In this document: positions 23,801 to 31,003 of the stretch, in pieces
Layout: the number at the start of each line of letters is the position of its first letter
How positions within the stretch are numbered: the stretch's first letter is position 1
IMG/VR virus record: IMGVR_UViG_3300025120_000148
Span: 1-42,091 of that record
Strand: one strand, 5' to 3'
Source of the DNA: a virus
DNA: 42,091 nucleotides
The notes under the pieces: model-generated
The model's input: the letters and a program-made list of their open reading frames with translations, nothing else
Told to the model about the DNA's origin: nothing
Database searches by the model: none
Made by a program: the position numbers and the translations under genes

Positions 23801-25891
23801 TTCAAGTAAACACCAAAACTGAGTTGTGTCATCTTGGTCTGGTTCAGCTCTAATAATAAATATAGTATCGTAATTTAATTTAGAGGGTTTGATTGCAAAC
23901 TTATAATATTTAGCCCAAGAAGGAGCTTTTTGACTAACTGGTATGTTTACTTGAGCTCTGTTAATTATTGTTGAATTAGAGGGTGGTACATTAATGCTAC
24001 TGTCTAAACTTACTAAAGCAGTGCTTGACCTAGCGTAGTCATCCATATAAACCATAGCTAAGTCATAATCTCTATTACTATGCAAAGTTTCTTTACCTCT
24101 GCTAATGTCAAACTCAAAAGAAGAGCTTATAAATTCTAAACCTTCAAATGATTTTGTGGACCCTGTTTCGTATACCATCATTAAAGATTGTATAGTAACT
24201 TGAGTTGGTGTAGCAATATCAAAAGTTTCTAACAATCCTGTTTGTCCTGTTGGGTAAGCCGGAGATGCAGGTGTTGATGCTGCAACAGCAGCATTTGGAA
24301 CAGCTGAATTTACAGGAGTTGCTGCACTACTACTTACACTATTAGTAGCGGGGCTAATTATTACGCTATTATTAATAAAGTCTGTTGCTGTTGACCCTGT
24401 CGATGCATCACTAAATGGTTTGTATACAGGTGTTGCTGTGGCTAACCCTGTTCCTATTAAGTTTTTAAAATCTGTGCTACCAACAAAGGATGCTACATCT
24501 GGATAAGTATTAGTTAGTTGAACATTAGAACTTATAGTTAAAGTAAAACCTCCTGTTGGCCTAGTTAGGTTTAAAACAGAAGCATTTTGGTTATATATAT
24601 TACCACCAGTTGCGTAGCTTTTTAAAGTAGCATTAAAAGAAACAAAAGTTCCTTGATTAAAGTTCACAGGATTTCCAAAAGCGTCTCTAAAATCAAATAA
24701 TGCTTTTGAATTATCTACACTCACTGTGCTTGGGGTAGAGCTCCCATTTAATACTTGGTAGTCAGAAGAGACAAACACTCCAGTAATGGGTTCAATGTTA
24801 CTTTGAGCTCCTGCTAAACTTGTAACATAATTTAGTTTAACATCATTTCCGTCAGCAGACTTCATATCGTATCCATCTACATAATTACCAAACATTAACC
24901 TGTTTCCAGAGCTAGTTAAGGCTTTTGCTTTTAGCGGAACATTGTCATACAGCCTTAAGCTTTCATTAGCAGATAATACTCTAAATACTTCTTTGTTTCT
25001 GAAAAATATAGATTGTGTTGAATTGTCAGCCCAACCTAAGTCAGACTTACTGTACTTGTCAATTACTTTAATAACAGTGCTTGAACTTTCTTTGTAACAA
25101 ACTTCTATTTCTTTGACTAAATTAGAGCCCGTATTAAAAAACACAGTTGCTGCATTGTATGCATTAACCATTGATTCATTCTTAATAGTGTTAAAATCGA
25201 CCTCAACTAAATCAGGGTTTTCAGGCTCAAAAGCAGGAAGGCTAAATGGGGATAGCGCAGAGTACTCTCCATCTTCATACTTGAATCTATAAGCAAAAGA
25301 AATAAACTTGTCTGTAAAAAAACTTTGGTCGTCATTATCAGCACTAGACAAAGTAAAAGTAGGTGGGCTAATAGGTGGCTTAACTATAAGATTTATTTCA
25401 TCTTCTGTTATTTGGTCCACACCACCAACAGGAAAAGCATAAGACCTATCTACATTTATTTTTCTAGGTGGATTTAAATTATCTGTAAATATTAAAAACC
25501 TATCTATTAGCTCAACCCCTGTTATTAAATTGCTTGGGTTAAAGTTTAATATGCTAGTAGATATAATGTGGTATATAGTAACAGATGTCTTTACATTAAA
25601 AGAAATAATTAAGTCAACTACTGAAGGGTCAGTTACAAACCAATAAATAGTTTCATCACTTTCGTCTGCGTATGAACCAATACAAATAGCATTAGCACTT
25701 AATGCCACTCCTTGATTAGTAATATTGGTTATTTTTGTATTGCCTTTAGTATTTTCTACACTTCCTATTTCAGAATCTTCTGTTGATCCAAGCCTGGCGT
25801 TTAATGCGTCTACATATTCTCCAGGAGGTAGTATCCTTTCGTCACTAGACTTATTCATTATGCCTTTGAAGAAAAAACTATTTAATTGCAT
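20852..25891 (-). CDS. Tail nozzle/muzzle protein, 1679 aa
   Basis: Large tail protein. The N-terminal signature (SDERILPPGEYVDALNARLG, then GSVENTKGNTKI) fits the tail nozzle or stabilisation proteins (T7 gp12 / P22 gp10 type, crAss muzzle) of Bacteroidota podoviruses. The interior is beta-rich with Ser/Thr-rich low-complexity stretches (about 500-550). A module with SVGDIVNVQQTNLSPTNPQY is at about 1085-1105. The last 300 residues look like stacked beta domains, ending with an ATAIYNDAAMTVPAAAGYY segment also known in phage adhesins. Length is close to crAss-type muzzles. Confidence 0.75.
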   Translation of the reverse strand: MQLNSFFFKGIMNKSSDERILPPGEYVDALNARLGSTEDSEIGSVENTKGNTKITNITNQGVALSANAICIGSYADESDETIYWFVTDPSVVDLIISFNVKTSVTIYHIISTSILNFNPSNLITGVELIDRFLIFTDNLNPPRKINVDRSYAFPVGGVDQITEDEINLIVKPPISPPTFTLSSADNDDQSFFTDKFISFAYRFKYEDGEYSALSPFSLPAFEPENPDLVEVDFNTIKNESMVNAYNAATVFFNTGSNLVKEIEVCYKESSSTVIKVIDKYSKSDLGWADNSTQSIFFRNKEVFRVLSANESLRLYDNVPLKAKALTSSGNRLMFGNYVDGYDMKSADGNDVKLNYVTSLAGAQSNIEPITGVFVSSDYQVLNGSSTPSTVSVDNSKALFDFRDAFGNPVNFNQGTFVSFNATLKSYATGGNIYNQNASVLNLTRPTGGFTLTISSNVQLTNTYPDVASFVGSTDFKNLIGTGLATATPVYKPFSDASTGSTATDFINNSVIISPATNSVSSSAATPVNSAVPNAAVAASTPASPAYPTGQTGLLETFDIATPTQVTIQSLMMVYETGSTKSFEGLEFISSSFEFDISRGKETLHSNRDYDLAMVYMDDYARSSTALVSLDSSINVPPSNSTIINRAQVNIPVSQKAPSWAKYYKFAIKPSKLNYDTIFIIRAEPDQDDTTQFWCLLEGETAQKITDGETYTVKRDINGIVGTYVEATCLAKSTSPNINTSSTTYPGPGVYAKFSPGGNYRLDAGNIITTEKAQASEKNTIAFGKGIQTVISGVSGKFTGTSIPEGSNITIKITCEREQPEPFFTRTSEMFFKYSKLDITRTANKTYQTYPTFAQNLEDMIDSQFVNDQKFFPGTSVNYSGNNGISYKFQLNNTLIVNDANPAVPTEGFITTSNAIHSVSFNVSGGNAIGFQSSFPTIIQWQNNGTSKISAKVVLSNIPDGLVVFETDGEDTPDEFYYEGNEVFDINGDLHDGNLQNQNNWAFYDNAQNNTYRTSQGLPASQSYGGNLALTSTGGTGLTTAPFSVGDIVNVQQTNLSPTNPQYNGQHTVLEKPDANTIVLDVAFGASTPVEGGTVNADAIVLTNFFNSYCWSNGMESCRIQDSFKEDALNIGERVFTLSEGEFRQKRRNASITYSGIYNDETKLNRTNEFNLGILNFKDLNEDFGNIELLKARQNDLLVLQEDKISYVLVNKNVLTSADGLSNVTSTPTILGNQVARLEEYGISHNPESYAEFGYDKYFTDSKRGAVIKLSGSSYSNESLEVISQAGMRSYFRDLFINDFNTQKIGGYDPYMNEYVLSSNNRTLPVEPQTVNCGSELEFNNQTVSFTYTVKLGASMGTTDIDYNATSGNINISVTYNGATTSSGSVTGSGTFQFDKNIPSVETAVITVAVVGVSADYSITAQCPTTAVINVYQICLNSEFTGLAPTIHNQYEWVSTGLTPSVSSPLINQPVTFTNVATGTGIGTQRVAQYQVYASQVAIGTTPTTTATVSVKVAKTGSDSFNFNTNNGNRLLYLLSNTTYANTQADISALIAAASGNNLITYTMSRGVFEGSFNYANPDSTPTNYTNLYLIYDYRSSTQVNLSFGATESIVCGGTGTLGPYFLDAAVPSEATAIYNDAAMTVPAAAGYYLYVNPNPTVVDTYWLRQDANGVIVQVSLCSS

Positions 25892-25892
25892 A

Positions 25893-26816
25893 TTACTTTA
25901 TAATCTTATCTTGACCTCTTAAATTCATAAGTAGTCTTCCTGGGTGAATGTTACTCATTCTTATCTTGGCATTTCTAAGTAATGCTGATTTGCTTTTTCT
26001 GTATCTATTAACAATATACTCTGGTTCGTTTAATTTTGTGTTTAATATAGAGTAAGTTATATAAGAATACAAGAACTCTTCAAACATTTTGTTTACAGTA
26101 ACTAATGAATCATCTCCATTTTCCATACCGTCAGAAACATATTCTAACACAACTGACTTATTACCAGCTCCAGAACTAAAATTAATTACGCCACTTTTTT
26201 TATCTATTTTAAAAGTAGGTAAAGCATTTGCTGTTTCTGTATTTAATCCGTAAGCACCACCAATAGAAAAGTTAAAATACCAACATCCCTCTAAACAAAA
26301 ACCATAGTAACCATAATAAGGGCTAGTCTCGTTTAAGTATTGGCTTCTGGTAAGTCCAGATATTCTGTCTTGTGTAATCTTAGAGTTCTCAGGACTTAGT
26401 ATATTCCCATTTGAATCAAACAATAAGTTGCTATTATTGTCTTGCAAGTAAGCAGAAGCATAGTTGGTTTGAATATTTTCACTTAAAGGAAACAAAGTTC
26501 CGTTATGATATATAGATATTCTAACCCAGTTAACAAAATCAGAAGGTAGTATGTATCTTAAATTAGAACCAACGTTTAGTTGTAGTATTTTAATTTCTTT
26601 AAATGCATCATAATTAAGTTCCTGTATTGCTCTTTTAGCGTGAAACAAAACTTGATACCTGTCTACATTATTAATAAGTTGGTTATTACCAACATACATT
26701 AACATATAGTTGTTTACAATGTCTTGTAAAGAAACATACTGATAAGAACCCCAGTTAGCATTTGATGGAGTGTTCCCCCCGTTTTCATAATATTGATACT
26801 GTGATATATATGCCAT
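25893..26816 (-). CDS. Tail ring/adaptor protein (crAss-like), 307 aa
   Basis: Virion neck or ring protein. Features: SLQDIVNNYMLMYVGNNQLI, then a helix HAKRAIQELNYDAFKEIKIL, then LRYILPSDFVNWVRISIYHN. From memory these closely match a conserved ring protein of crAss-like phages; the role would be a tail-tube adaptor between portal and nozzle. The C-terminus is basic. It directly precedes the nozzle gene (gap of one base) and overlaps the 316-aa gene by one base. Confidence 0.65.
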   Translation of the reverse strand: MAYISQYQYYENGGNTPSNANWGSYQYVSLQDIVNNYMLMYVGNNQLINNVDRYQVLFHAKRAIQELNYDAFKEIKILQLNVGSNLRYILPSDFVNWVRISIYHNGTLFPLSENIQTNYASAYLQDNNSNLLFDSNGNILSPENSKITQDRISGLTRSQYLNETSPYYGYYGFCLEGCWYFNFSIGGAYGLNTETANALPTFKIDKKSGVINFSSGAGNKSVVLEYVSDGMENGDDSLVTVNKMFEEFLYSYITYSILNTKLNEPEYIVNRYRKSKSALLRNAKIRMSNIHPGRLLMNLRGQDKIIK

Positions 26817-27766
26817 TAGCTATTTTCTTGTATTGTTTCTAGATTCTCTTGTGTGGTTGCTGCTTGAACAACTTCAGCTTCTCTAATTGACAATCCAGCA
26901 TACTTTAAGATATTAATAACTAAATCTGTTTCATCAGATAAAGGTAATTCAAAGTCTTGGAAATCTGCTTGAGATTGGTCAAATAGTGGTTGTCCTCCTG
27001 TTAAAGTTTGGAAAGTCCACTTAGGGTCTTGAGGATATCTCACGTATTGTGTTTGAACGTCAGCTACACCACTAATTGTAGATGGATAAACTGTGATGTT
27101 GTTTCCTAAAGTAGTGCTTGTAGCTCCCCCTAATACATAAGCAGGATACTGCGTGTTAGGTGCTGTTAAGTTAGAGTTGGTTAAATAAAATATTTTACTT
27201 TGACTTACTCTTTCAACTTCCGTGATATTGGTATTGCTATATACAGCATAATTTTCAGCTGTTACAAATATGTCGGCACTCAAAGTAAGAGATGTGTTAG
27301 TAACTACAGTGACATAAGCAGAAGTAGAATCAGTAGTGTTAACCACTATGTCGCCTATGTTTACTACACCTGTAAAAGTAGCAGTAGAATCATCTAGTTT
27401 GTTAGCAGTGGTTCCGTTTGTAGTTCCTGAGGTTAACTGAGTTGGATAATAAAATACTTTGTCAATTAAGTAATAATCTAAAGGTAAGGAATAATTGTTG
27501 GCGTTTACTCTAGTTAAAAATGCAGTTACTGAAAAGCTGTCTAATACTTCTTCTAGTCCTTTTTTAATGTCTGCATACCCTGTGCCAGATAGTCTACCTA
27601 ATCTATTGTTCTCTTTATTTATTTGAGTATTATACTGGTAAAAGTAATCTTCAAATATATCTAGCTGCGCTTGTTTTGCGAAAAGGTTAAAGTCAGCTGG
27701 AGAGATGTATCCGTAATTATTTTTATTCAGTATAGAAAGAACAGTATTTCTAACAGAATTTATCAT
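26816..27766 (-). CDS. Second ring/adaptor protein (crAss-like), 316 aa
   Basis: Neck protein preceding the ring protein. The start (VRNTVLSILNKNNYGYISPA) and KGLEEVLDSFSV region, then YVRYPQDPKWTFQTLTGG and QADFQDFELPLSDETDLV, fit the conserved second ring/adaptor protein of crAss-like phages as I remember it. Residues about 130-175 hold a GDIVVNTTDSTSAYVTVV insert, a beta module repeated in other virion proteins here. A promoter box and terminator lie upstream, so it may begin a new late transcript. Confidence 0.65.
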   Translation of the reverse strand: MINSVRNTVLSILNKNNYGYISPADFNLFAKQAQLDIFEDYFYQYNTQINKENNRLGRLSGTGYADIKKGLEEVLDSFSVTAFLTRVNANNYSLPLDYYLIDKVFYYPTQLTSGTTNGTTANKLDDSTATFTGVVNIGDIVVNTTDSTSAYVTVVTNTSLTLSADIFVTAENYAVYSNTNITEVERVSQSKIFYLTNSNLTAPNTQYPAYVLGGATSTTLGNNITVYPSTISGVADVQTQYVRYPQDPKWTFQTLTGGQPLFDQSQADFQDFELPLSDETDLVINILKYAGLSIREAEVVQAATTQENLETIQENS

Positions 27767-27782
27767 CTAAAATCTTTTGATA

Positions 27783-27790
27783 CAAAGATA
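27783..27790 (-). promoter_or_regulatory. Late promoter -7 box (TATCTTTG)
   Basis: Minus strand TATCTTTG, an exact TAnnTTTG match, 16 bases before the ATG of the 316-aa gene and just after the terminator at 27794-27826. No -33 TTG is at usual spacing, as the upstream DNA is the terminator stem and T tract. Its place suggests re-initiation for the tail module. Confidence 0.4.
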
Positions 27791-27793
27791 AGC

Positions 27794-27826
27794 AAAAAAA
27801 AAGAGCCTCTAGTAATAGAAGCTCTT
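27794..27826 (-). terminator. Intrinsic terminator after the head-protein pair
   Basis: On the minus strand, AAGAGCTTCTA pairs with TAGAGGCTCTT (11 bp with one G-U pair) around a TTAC loop, followed by a run of about nine Ts (complement of 27794-27802). It lies 23 bases after the stop of the 177-aa gene. A textbook rho-independent terminator. It separates the head genes from the tail genes. Confidence 0.85.
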
Positions 27827-27848
27827 GTATAGTATATTAGGTAAAATG

Positions 27849-28382
27849 TTATCCTATAGATATTCCTATTACGTTGTTAGGCAAAGTAGATACATCGTGA
27901 GAAACATCTGTCCAACTAGAAGAGTAGCCTTTAACTATTGATTCTTCAATCAAATCTCTAACTGCTTCACTTCCTGAAGCAACTGGAGTGTGTGTTAAAG
28001 TAATAACATCAACTGCTGCTGCTGCGTCATAGGTAATAGTGACAGTGCTAGTGGTAGCTTGCTCTACTAATAAAACTCCTGACCCAGAAACCAATTGGCT
28101 ATTGTTAACGGTTCCTGAATGAATGAAAACCTCCTTAGTAGCTGGTATACTAGCTGCCGCACCTTCTAAGGGTGTTAAATCTAACTGAGTATTACTAGCT
28201 ATGGCAGCTACTAAATAGTATTCATTATCAGTTGCGTTATGAACAATGTCACCTATAGAAACGTCTGCTATAAATGTTCCTGAAGTAACTTCAAATTCAG
28301 CACCGCCTGTAGGAGTAACTGAATCTAAAGGACCTCCATTGGTTACTAGAGGGTATACGGGTATGTTTAAAAACTTCTCCAT
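27849..28382 (-). CDS. Small head/virion protein, long paralogue, 177 aa
   Basis: Beta-rich virion protein, tandem paralogue of the 99-aa gene upstream: both start MxKFLxIPV, share QLVS...V/IxLxE, and have LTHxPVASGSExxRDxI then LPxxVxxIxI at the end. It has an extra 70-residue insert (about 10-95) with ADVSIGDIVHNATDNEYYLV, the same module as in the 316-aa protein. Likely head decoration or neck protein. Followed by a strong terminator. Confidence 0.65.
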   Translation of the reverse strand: MEKFLNIPVYPLVTNGGPLDSVTPTGGAEFEVTSGTFIADVSIGDIVHNATDNEYYLVAAIASNTQLDLTPLEGAAASIPATKEVFIHSGTVNNSQLVSGSGVLLVEQATTSTVTITYDAAAAVDVITLTHTPVASGSEAVRDLIEESIVKGYSSSWTDVSHDVSTLPNNVIGISIG

Positions 28383-28385
28383 ATC

Positions 28386-28685
28386 TTAAGCTATTACGAT
28401 TGCACTTACCGCTTTTGGTAAAGAACCCATTTCTAAAATAACTTCAGTCCATTGTTGTTTTAATACTTGAACAACACCATTCTGAATAGCATCTCTCATA
28501 TCTTCACTTCCAGAAGCTACTGGACCGTGAGTTAGAGTTACTTTTTTTCCTCCTCCGTAAAATAAAGTAGTTGTTGTAGTTGGATTTGATCCTGAGCCAT
28601 CTCCTACTTCGATTAATTTAATGTCGTTAGCTGAGACTAATTGTTTTTGCTCGCTTGTAACTGGTATACTTAAAAACTTTTGCAT
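28386..28685 (-). CDS. Small head/virion protein, short paralogue, 99 aa
   Basis: Beta-rich protein with MQKFLSIPV, a Thr-rich stretch (NPTTTTTLFYGGGKK), LTHGPVASGSEDMRDAI and a closing MGSLPKAVSAIVIA. It is the minimal form of the paralogue pair, with no inserted module. Both are downstream of the capsid gene, so decoration or head-completion roles are plausible. A TATCTTTG box lies 31 bases upstream of its ATG. Confidence 0.65.
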   Translation of the reverse strand: MQKFLSIPVTSEQKQLVSANDIKLIEVGDGSGSNPTTTTTLFYGGGKKVTLTHGPVASGSEDMRDAIQNGVVQVLKQQWTEVILEMGSLPKAVSAIVIA

Positions 28686-28716
28686 TGTTTAAAAAATTAA
28701 GTGGTTAATAATCTTA

Positions 28717-28724
28717 CAAAGATA
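28717..28724 (-). promoter_or_regulatory. Late promoter -7 box (TATCTTTG)
   Basis: Exact TAnnTTTG on the minus strand, in the 41-base gap between the 247-aa gene and the 99-aa gene, 31 bases before the latter's ATG. The same octamer as at 27783-27790 and 39576-39583. No -33 TTG at the usual spacing. Confidence 0.35.
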
Positions 28725-28726
28725 GC

Positions 28727-29470
28727 CTATTTTTCTAACATCTCTTGGAAGGCTTTGTATATGTCAAGTCCTTCATCCTTCTGGAAATATGATGCCACTG
28801 TTTGTATGTGTTCATCTCCAAATGGAATAGTTAACATTTTAGTCTTTTTAGTCTTAAGATTATAATAAACATCCTTACCATTGTTTCTTAGTCCTAACAA
28901 TCCTTTTTCAAATATCTTAACTACAGTATCTTGTAGCTCTAACATTGGATCATCAATGGCATCTAGAAAATCTTCCGGATAGTTCTTAGCAAACAAAATA
29001 ACATCTCTTTTTAATTCAGATGTAGTCATATTATCTACTCTTAACTCCAAGAACACTCTTCCTAAAGTCTCCATTTGATCTATAGTTAATTCAGCAGCTA
29101 TTTTAAATGCTTTTGCCTCAACCTCTAAATAATCTACTTCCCTTTGAGCATCTGCTTCTTTATCTATTTCTTCAAAAACAGAACCATTGTCTGGGTGGTA
29201 ATGTAAAAACTCCTGTAATACAGGGTTGTTTTTAGGAACCACTAACATTCCATCTTCAAAAATAACTGGGTCTAATATTACGTTTTTGTCTTGCTCATCT
29301 TCAAAAGGACTCTTTTGATTGGATGCATAACGTAAAGGTCTATTGTGCTCACCGTCAAAATATAATAACGGCTTTCTTCTTGTGTTTCTAGAATTAATCG
29401 TGTGGCTTAATGGTTGGTGACCGTTTCTTAACCTATACACACGGTTCTTTATTTCTTTCTTTTTTTTCAT
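28727..29470 (-). CDS. Conserved head-module protein, 247 aa
   Basis: Follows the capsid gene across a terminator. The N-terminus is very basic (KKKKEIKNRVYRLRNGHQPL), then VPKNNPVLQEFLHYHPDNGS and a helical domain with DQMETLGRVFLELRVDNMTT and ELKRDVILFAKNYPEDFLDA. The C-terminus has IPFGDEHIQTVASYFQKDEG. I recall similar proteins beside capsid genes of marine and crAss-like phages, with unknown function. A head-completion or assembly factor is plausible. Confidence 0.65.
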   Translation of the reverse strand: MKKKKEIKNRVYRLRNGHQPLSHTINSRNTRRKPLLYFDGEHNRPLRYASNQKSPFEDEQDKNVILDPVIFEDGMLVVPKNNPVLQEFLHYHPDNGSVFEEIDKEADAQREVDYLEVEAKAFKIAAELTIDQMETLGRVFLELRVDNMTTSELKRDVILFAKNYPEDFLDAIDDPMLELQDTVVKIFEKGLLGLRNNGKDVYYNLKTKKTKMLTIPFGDEHIQTVASYFQKDEGLDIYKAFQEMLEK

Positions 29471-29488
29471 TTGATTTAATTTAAAGTT

Positions 29489-29517
29489 TAAAAAATAGGA
29501 GGGGATTGCTCCCCTCC
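29489..29517 (-). terminator. Intrinsic terminator after the capsid gene
   Basis: On the minus strand GGAGGGGA, loop GCAA, TCCCCTCC (perfect 8-bp, GC-rich stem) then TATTTTTTAAAC. It starts 13 bases after the capsid stop. A strong rho-independent terminator that would leave much of the late RNA ending after the capsid gene, raising capsid over downstream products. Confidence 0.85.
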
Positions 29518-29530
29518 ATAAATTATACTA

Positions 29531-30979
29531 TTATTTGAACAATACGAAATTGTTTGCACCCATAGTACATAGTGCTCTTTCTGATAAGAAATTAACTCTC
29601 ATCTCATCAACATCGCTAGTAGCTGCACCACCGGCAGAACCAGTAATCCAAGACTTATAACGTCTGTCTTCAGTTTCAGAAGCTCTGTATCTTACGTGTA
29701 AGAATGGTCTCTTAGCGTTTCTTCCCAATACTTGGTCATAAACATTAGTTGAACCAGCTGGTACTAATACACCATCTACAGCTCCACCAACTAAACCACC
29801 TCGCATTGTAGGATCGTTAAGGTATTTCCAATCTGTCTTGTAGAAATCATATGCTCTTCTAAATCCAGAAAATCCTAGGTTTAATGCCATCTCTTCGTCA
29901 TTGTCAAACAATCCGTAAGATGAACCACCATTACCATAAGAGTTCTGAGCAGCCAACATATCATCAATCTCGAAAGATGTTTGTCTGTTTAAGAAAAGAA
30001 CGTTTTCTTCAATAGCACCTTGCTTATCTAGTCTTTCGATAATAGAATCAAAATCTCCTAGATTAGTAATAGCTCCTGTGAAAACATTACCTCTTGTTTC
30101 AATAGCAGAAAATAATCCTTCAGAACCAAGAAAACCTTTAGCAGCAGCTCCATTAGCTACAACTCCAGCAGACTTAACAGCTTCCACCATTGCAGTCTCT
30201 AGGTAATCTTCAAACCTCATTCTTGTTTCGTGCTCTGCTTTTAAATACCATAGGTATCCATTGCCTCCATCTTCAGTAGATATTTCTACCCATCCAATTT
30301 GAGCCATATCAGAACCATTAACAGCGTAGTTGTCTTTGATAATAATAGGATTGTTTTCTAGAATCGTGTCAAATGGCTCTAAAGAACCTGTCATTCCATT
30401 ATCTCCTTTTTTAAATTCAGAACCGTAAATGAAAACACTTACTGTCTCAGCAGCAACAGCTGCTGTTCCTGAACCACTATATCCTCCTGTTTCGTAGAAA
30501 GAACAAGTGAAAGTAGTATCGCCAACAAGAGTAACAACACCTTTGTTAGAAATCCCAGCATAGCCAGCGTTTCCAGATATCATAACTGTTTGACCTACTC
30601 TAATAGCAATTTTAGATGCTTGGTTAGTTCCAGGAATAGAAGGCTGTTCACCCATTACTTGGTTAGCTGGAATTAAAACGTCTGCAACTGTAAATTGAGC
30701 TTCTCCAGCTCCATTAGCAACCGCAGTACTTACGTTTGTATATTTAATGTGTAATCTGCCTTGTTCTGCCCATTTAATAAGGTCAGAATTAGAAGGCATC
30801 TCAGCACCTACCATTCTTAAGAAAGCCGAAAGAGTTCTGTTTCCATATCTCTCGAATTCCTTTTCGTATGTGTCTGGCAAATATTGATTTAAAAAATCAA
30901 AACTTGTCATATAGTTTGTTGTGGTTGGAACTCTAGTAGCACTTGGCTGTAGAGCAAACCCCGGTATATTTAAACTCAT
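29531..30979 (-). CDS. Major capsid protein (HK97-like, crAss-type), 482 aa
   Basis: Forms the icosahedral shell. The N-terminal part (FDFLNQYLPDTYEKEFERYG, then SAFLRMVGAEMPSNSDLIKW and EQGRLHIKY) fits the capsid of crAss-like phages as I remember it. An inserted beta domain at about 120-190 (VGQTVMISGNAGYAGISNKG) precedes FKKGDNGMTGSLEPFD. The rest has helical and beta elements of an HK97-type fold. Position between scaffold and terminator, after TerL and portal, supports it strongly. Confidence 0.85.
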   Translation of the reverse strand: MSLNIPGFALQPSATRVPTTTNYMTSFDFLNQYLPDTYEKEFERYGNRTLSAFLRMVGAEMPSNSDLIKWAEQGRLHIKYTNVSTAVANGAGEAQFTVADVLIPANQVMGEQPSIPGTNQASKIAIRVGQTVMISGNAGYAGISNKGVVTLVGDTTFTCSFYETGGYSGSGTAAVAAETVSVFIYGSEFKKGDNGMTGSLEPFDTILENNPIIIKDNYAVNGSDMAQIGWVEISTEDGGNGYLWYLKAEHETRMRFEDYLETAMVEAVKSAGVVANGAAAKGFLGSEGLFSAIETRGNVFTGAITNLGDFDSIIERLDKQGAIEENVLFLNRQTSFEIDDMLAAQNSYGNGGSSYGLFDNDEEMALNLGFSGFRRAYDFYKTDWKYLNDPTMRGGLVGGAVDGVLVPAGSTNVYDQVLGRNAKRPFLHVRYRASETEDRRYKSWITGSAGGAATSDVDEMRVNFLSERALCTMGANNFVLFK

Positions 30980-31003
30980 TGTTTTTTGTTTTTAATGTTT
31001 AAC

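Noticed and set aside
27833-27840. TATATTAG on the plus strand, same as the early boxes
   Set aside because: It lies between the late terminator and a minus-strand stop, and no plus-strand gene follows; the nearby ATG frame closes after about 30 codons of unlikely composition.
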